A stretch of DNA of 64,000 nucleotides from NCBI RefSeq assembly GCF_047634355.1, contig NZ_JBLIAL010000001.1, one strand, 5' to 3'. Made by a program: the position numbers and the translations under genes. Position 1 is the first letter of the stretch, and each line of letters begins with the position of its first letter. The DNA comes from Porticoccus sp002341315. Its GTDB lineage: Bacteria > Pseudomonadota > Gammaproteobacteria > Pseudomonadales > Porticoccaceae. Below, piece by piece: positions 60,413 to 64,000 of the stretch. The notes under the pieces were generated by a model that saw only the letters and a list, made by a program, of their open reading frames with translations, was not told where the DNA came from and did no database searches.

Positions 60413-60778
60413 CAGAAAAATCTCTATAAGCACCGGTAAGAACGGAGACTATTTCAACAGGCCGCCAAGGCGCATAATCAGGTTCGGAGCACACTGCCGA
60501 ACAGTGACGACAACAGGTGCTTTCGCCCGTCAACGGGAAGTGTTGCTCTGACCGGCCTTGGGCTTTCTCCTGTACACCAACCCTTCCAGTCCCTGGTTGA
60601 GTTATTCGGAATGGTCGCGTACTCGCGCTGTCCGCCGCCTCTGATCAGGAGTGCCAACTGACCGCAGCCCGGTTCCATCTGTCGAAATACGATGCATGAC
60701 CTTGGTTAGCTTCTTCCTGGTGGTTGCAATGTACTTGCCCTCCGACTAAACTCGCGATCGAACTTTGGGATGATCTGT
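60413..60778. other. Intergenic region before the second czc block
   Basis: 366 bp without a supported gene. The last 80 bp resemble the leader of the first block by eye (conserved around CTCGCGATCGAACTT, 60751-60765, and the first codons), so the duplication includes the upstream control region. A 66-codon minus-strand frame at 60478-60678 is not convincing. Confidence 0.45.
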
Positions 60779-61129
60779 ATGGTTAAACGCTGTTTCATAG
60801 TGGTATTCACGCTCATGATTGCTTTGCAGTCAGTGCTGGCTATTGCCGATATGAAGCAGTTTTTCCAGCCGGGGGCGTGGCATCAAAATACTGGGCACCT
60901 CGCCGACTTTCCGGATATTGAAGACGACAACTCAACAAGCAGCCAATCTCCTGAGGCACCGGACATTCCCATCGAACAGTGTGAGCTGTGCCATGGACAC
61001 TGCCATGTGTTGTCGATGAGTTACCTGCCAGGCACTTTGAGCTTTCTGCCTGGCAAAAGCCTGACGAACTATCAGGCCAATATTTCCTCTGTCGCTCCCT
61101 CCTCTCCTTTTCGCCCTCCTATCGTCTGA
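60779..61129 (+). CDS. CzcI-like small exported Cys/His-rich protein (second copy)
   Basis: 116 residues. Signal peptide nearly identical to that of the first copy (MVKRCFIVVFTLMIALQSVL-AIA). The body has diverged: an acidic part, then a Cys/His site EQCELCHGHCHVLSMSYL in place of DHCHHSHSC. The end NYQANISSVAPSSPFRPPIV is shared. Placed 63 bp before the second czcC. Same reasoning as for the first copy; the different metal-site residues suggest another metal preference or affinity. Confidence 0.6.
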   Translation: MVKRCFIVVFTLMIALQSVLAIADMKQFFQPGAWHQNTGHLADFPDIEDDNSTSSQSPEAPDIPIEQCELCHGHCHVLSMSYLPGTLSFLPGKSLTNYQANISSVAPSSPFRPPIV

Positions 61130-61192
61130 TCCTGCGAACCCCTTCTCCCCTTCGGGGATAGCTGTCATTTAGATTTTCGTAGGAGCAGTCTC

Positions 61193-62485
61193 ATGCTTTT
61201 TGTAACGCCCATAAAAAGTGAGCGGTGCGCTGTGCTGCGCCACTTTTTTATCCATGTGTTTTGCCTTCTTGCACTGGCATTGAGTGCATCCCTTGCCTAC
61301 GCCGGGAATAAGCCGCTAACCCTGTCCGAGGCTCTCTCGCGGGCCATGGCGCAGAACCCCACCCTGCAGGTTTTCGATTTTCGCCTTCAGGGCCTTGAAG
61401 GCCGTCGTTTCTCGGCGGATCAAAATCCCGCCCTGGAAGCCGGCCTAGAGGTGGAAAACGTCCTCGGCAACGGCAACCGCCAGGGGAGCGACGCGGCAGA
61501 GTACACACTGTCCTTGTCATCGGTTCTCGAACTTGGCGGCAAGCGTCAGGCCCGCGTCAGCGTCGTCGACTCACGATACGGTCTGGTCGAGGCCGAGCGC
61601 CGGGCCGAAACCCTGGATGTGCTGGGACAGGTGGCCCAGCGCTTTGTCGCCACCCTGGCGCTGCAAGAAAAACTCGAACTGGCCGCTGAAGCTGTGGCGC
61701 TGGCCGAGGCCACCCACGAGATCGTCACCCGTCGCGTCGACAGGGGCGCGTCGCCCCAGGCCGAAGTCATGCGGGCCAAGGCTGCGCTCACCCGGAGTCG
61801 TATCGAGCAGTCCCGCGCGCTAAGCGAATACGAGAGCCGGAAGATAGCCCTGGCTTCGCTCTGGGGTGATACCCGCTTGGACTTCCAGAGTCTGGAGGGC
61901 GACCTGTTCCAGTTCGGTTCCTCCGACAGTTTCGAGATCCTGTACCAGCGCGTCAGTGAGAGCCCTGCCATTCAAATCTATGCCAGCGAGCGGCGCGTTC
62001 GTGAGGCTGAAGTCCAATTGTCGCGGAGTCAGTCCGAGAGCGACATCCGTTGGCAGGTCGGCATCCGGCGTTTCGAGGAGACGGATGATACCGCCTTGAC
62101 CGCTGGGCTATCGGTACCGCTCTTTTCCGGACGGCGCAATCGCGGCGAAGTGCAAGCCGCCCTGGCGGCGCGGGATGAAGTCCAGTACCGCAGGGAGGAC
62201 ACCCTGCTTCGCCTCCACTCGCGCCTGTTCGAGGCTTACCGACAGCGGCAGCAAAACATCGAGGCTGTAGAGCAAATCCGCGGCCAAATGCTTCCCGATC
62301 TGAGCGATGCACTCAGCCAGACCCGCGAGGCCTACCAGAAAGGTCGCTACAGCTATGTGGAGTGGACCGCCGCGCAGCGGGAATTGCTCTCCGCCCGGCA
62401 AGCGCTGGTCGATGCCGCCACTATGGCGCTGCTCAACCAGGCGCTGATCGAACAACTGACGGCTCAGCCTCTGGCCGGCCGCTGA
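61193..62485 (+). CDS. czcC: CzcC-type outer-membrane channel (second copy)
   Basis: 430 residues. Same layout as the first copy: signal peptide (FCLLALALSASLAYAG), two OEP repeats, strands EYTLSLSSVLELGGKRQARV and LTAGLSVPLFSGRRNRGEVQ. Most positions are identical by eye, with clusters of change near residue 190 and the ends. AGGAG is 7 bases before the ATG, and the preceding 40 bp match those of copy one. It is followed by czcB and czcA of the same block. Confidence 0.92.
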   Translation: MLFVTPIKSERCAVLRHFFIHVFCLLALALSASLAYAGNKPLTLSEALSRAMAQNPTLQVFDFRLQGLEGRRFSADQNPALEAGLEVENVLGNGNRQGSDAAEYTLSLSSVLELGGKRQARVSVVDSRYGLVEAERRAETLDVLGQVAQRFVATLALQEKLELAAEAVALAEATHEIVTRRVDRGASPQAEVMRAKAALTRSRIEQSRALSEYESRKIALASLWGDTRLDFQSLEGDLFQFGSSDSFEILYQRVSESPAIQIYASERRVREAEVQLSRSQSESDIRWQVGIRRFEETDDTALTAGLSVPLFSGRRNRGEVQAALAARDEVQYRREDTLLRLHSRLFEAYRQRQQNIEAVEQIRGQMLPDLSDALSQTREAYQKGRYSYVEWTAAQRELLSARQALVDAATMALLNQALIEQLTAQPLAGR

Positions 62486-62502
62486 ACTACAGGATTACTA
62501 CC

Positions 62503-63456
62503 ATGAAAGTCGTTAATTATTTACTCATATTCGCCAGTGTATATGTGCTGACGATCGGACCAACTCATGCCGCGGAAGATGATCACAGCGATGATTCGCA
62601 TGCGCATGATCACGTCAACGAAGCGCGCGAGGATCACGAGGAGTCGGAGAGCACTCACGCGGAAATCTCTGCCGGGATGGCGGAGCAAGCCGGTATCCGA
62701 AGCAAGGCCTCAGGCGCCGGCATCCTGGAGCGCACCATCAGCAGTTATGGCCGCCTTGTTCCCAATCCCGACGGAATTGCCCTGATCAGGGCGCGCTTCC
62801 CAGGTCAGGTTACGAAAATCAATGCCAGTCTCGGTGACTCGGTCAAGGCTGGCGACCCACTGGCCAGCATCGAATCCAATGACAGTCTCCAACCCTACAC
62901 CTTGCGTGCGCCTTTTGCCGGTACCGTTATCCAGCGCAATATCAACGTCGGCGAGCTGGCCGGGGAACAAGCACTGTTCACCATCGCCAAGCTCGACCCG
63001 CTATGGGTGGAATTGAAAATCTTTCCAGGGCAGCGCCGCGAAATCGCGCCCGGACAGCTGGTTCGAATTGACACCGGAGATGCCCAACCTGAGTCCAGGA
63101 TCAGTCATATCGTGCCCCAGAACGACAACTCGCCCTACGTCATTGCCCGGGCAGAAATTGCCAACACAGAGGAACTGCTTTCACCGGGTCGGCTGGTTTC
63201 GGCACGCATCCTGGTGGAGCGTATCGAAGCGCCGCTGGTGGTAGAAAATCGGGCCCTGCAGTCACTTGATGAATCCCGAGTCGTGTTTGTGCAGGAGGGC
63301 AATAGCTTTGAGCCCCGGCCTGTCGAGTTGGGCCGCACGGATGGCCAGTTCACCGAAATACTTTCCGGCCTGAAACCCGGCGAACGCTACGTGGTGGAGA
63401 ACAGCTATCTCATCAAGGCTGATATCGAAAAATCCAGCGTGTCAGACGACGATTAA
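62503..63456 (+). CDS. czcB: CzcB-type periplasmic adaptor, short form (second copy)
   Basis: 317 residues. Signal peptide (MKVVNYLLIFASVYVLTIGP...HAA), then a His/Asp-rich segment (DDHSDDSHAHDHVNEARED) in place of the 110-residue domain of copy one. The adaptor core follows: MAEQAGIRSKASGAGILERT, ALIRARFPGQVTKINASLGD, QRNINVGELAGEQALFTIAK and the end VVENSYLIKADIEKS. The core is clearly paralogous to copy one but more diverged than CzcC or CzcA. AGGA lies 9 bases before the ATG at 62503. Confidence 0.9.
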   Translation: MKVVNYLLIFASVYVLTIGPTHAAEDDHSDDSHAHDHVNEAREDHEESESTHAEISAGMAEQAGIRSKASGAGILERTISSYGRLVPNPDGIALIRARFPGQVTKINASLGDSVKAGDPLASIESNDSLQPYTLRAPFAGTVIQRNINVGELAGEQALFTIAKLDPLWVELKIFPGQRREIAPGQLVRIDTGDAQPESRISHIVPQNDNSPYVIARAEIANTEELLSPGRLVSARILVERIEAPLVVENRALQSLDESRVVFVQEGNSFEPRPVELGRTDGQFTEILSGLKPGERYVVENSYLIKADIEKSSVSDDD

Positions 63457-63468
63457 CAGGAGGCCACT

Positions 63469-64000
63469 ATGATCGACGCTATCGTGCGCCTCTCTGTAGA
63501 GCGGCGCTATCTCATGCTTTCGCTGATTCTGGTGCTGATCGGTATCGGTGTCTGGAGTTTCCAGCGCCTGCCCATCGACGCGGTACCGGATATCACCAAT
63601 GTCCAGGTGCAGATCAACACCGAGGCACCCGGTTATTCACCCCTGGAGACAGAGCAGCGCATCACCTTCCCGGTGGAGACGGCACTGTACGGCCTGCCCA
63701 GTCTGTCCTACACCCGATCCCTGTCCCGTTACGGCCTGTCCCAGGTGACCGTGGTGTTCGAAGAAGGCACGGACATCTATTTCGCCCGCAACTTAATCAA
63801 CGAGCGCCTTGGCGCCATCAAAAGCGTCCTTCCGCCTGGGCTGGAGCCGGAGATGGGCCCCATCGCCACCGGATTGGGCGAGATTTTCATGTACACCGTG
63901 GATGCGGCGCCCGGCGCCACCCGGGAAAATGGTGAGCCCTGGGATGCCACTGCCCTGCGGGAAGTGCAGGACTGGATCATCAAACCTCAACTGGCCCAGG
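63469..64000 (+). CDS. czcA: CzcA-type heavy-metal RND efflux pump (second copy, cut by window end)
   Basis: The first 177 codons are present: MIDAIVRLSVERRYLMLSLI, QRLPIDAVPDITNVQVQINT, ALYGLPSLSYTRSLSRYGLS and VVFEEGTDIYFARNLINERL. They match the first CzcA almost throughout; differences gather around residue 150 (VDAAPGATRENGEPWDATAL). AGGAGG lies 5 bases before the ATG. The rest of the gene is outside the window, so completeness and the helix 4 motif cannot be checked. Confidence 0.92.
   Translation, partial: MIDAIVRLSVERRYLMLSLILVLIGIGVWSFQRLPIDAVPDITNVQVQINTEAPGYSPLETEQRITFPVETALYGLPSLSYTRSLSRYGLSQVTVVFEEGTDIYFARNLINERLGAIKSVLPPGLEPEMGPIATGLGEIFMYTVDAAPGATRENGEPWDATALREVQDWIIKPQLAQ

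Noticed and set aside
60478..60678. 66-codon minus-strand frame before the second czc block
   Set aside because: No domain and no ribosome site; possibly a leftover of an unknown insertion, but this cannot be shown.

Overview
The window looks like a chromosomal segment of a free-living, probably marine or halotolerant gammaproteobacterium. The order Cellvibrionales or a near relative is my best guess; this is inferred from gene content, not from a marker gene. Pointers are AcnB-type aconitase, MiaE, CmoM and TrhP (tRNA modification), RsmE, LpxH, an intracellular polyhydroxyalkanoate depolymerase, PEP-CTERM surface proteins and a DUF6316 protein. The core genes are GC-rich; several inserted stretches are clearly richer in A+T.

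Layout. 1-3.6 kb: end of an unidentified gene, FGGY sugar/polyol kinase, EamA exporter, MtfA-type peptidase. 3.6-9.2 kb: three predicted C-terminally sorted surface proteins (two PEP-CTERM, one VPxPA-like), two small unknown genes and a decayed Phd/YefM antitoxin. Two of the surface-protein genes have good -24/-12 (sigma-54) promoter matches. 9.5-14.6 kb: an integrase-less integron cassette array, all genes on the minus strand and separated by six clear attC-like sites. It carries DUF2726, Apea-like HEPN, BrnT/BrnA, VOC and unknown proteins, and its distal end is cut by an IS3-family relic. 14.8-28.9 kb: radical SAM protein, a MITE with CTAG target duplication touching the cysS stop, cysS, glnS, EamA exporter, ppiB, lpxH, a MacAB-like export operon split into four genes, a fused dihydroorotate dehydrogenase/electron-transfer protein, miaE and a GST. 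29-42.7 kb: acnB, phaZ, trhP, a membrane J-domain protein, cmoM, ilvD, a DUF3015 protein, a DUF4105 protein with an overlapping lipoprotein hydrolase, and glutamate dehydrogenase. 43.2-48.6 kb: tRNA-Arg(CCT), autotransporter-type barrel protein, lytic transglycosylase, rsmE, GST, YihY-type membrane protein.

48.6-52.7 kb is a patchwork of mobile DNA: an intact REP-associated tyrosine transposase (RAYT) gene, a hipBA module, a truncated second RAYT copy, an AT-rich islet with a zinc-ribbon membrane protein and a 5'-truncated gene, then a hairpin-rich stretch. 53.0-64.0 kb is a heavy-metal efflux region with two diverged copies of a czcI-czcC-czcB-czcA block. A DUF6316 gene and a CzcD-type CDF exporter lie between them, and the second czcA runs off the window end.

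How genes work together: the czc blocks should move divalent metal ions from cytoplasm and periplasm across the outer membrane. trhP and cmoM act at the start and end of the pathway that modifies uridine 34 of some tRNAs, and miaE hydroxylates the modified A37. The permease/ATPase/adaptor operon at 21.5-25.7 kb forms one export machine but lacks its own outer-membrane channel. No exosortase, integron integrase, CRISPR array or rRNA gene is visible here.
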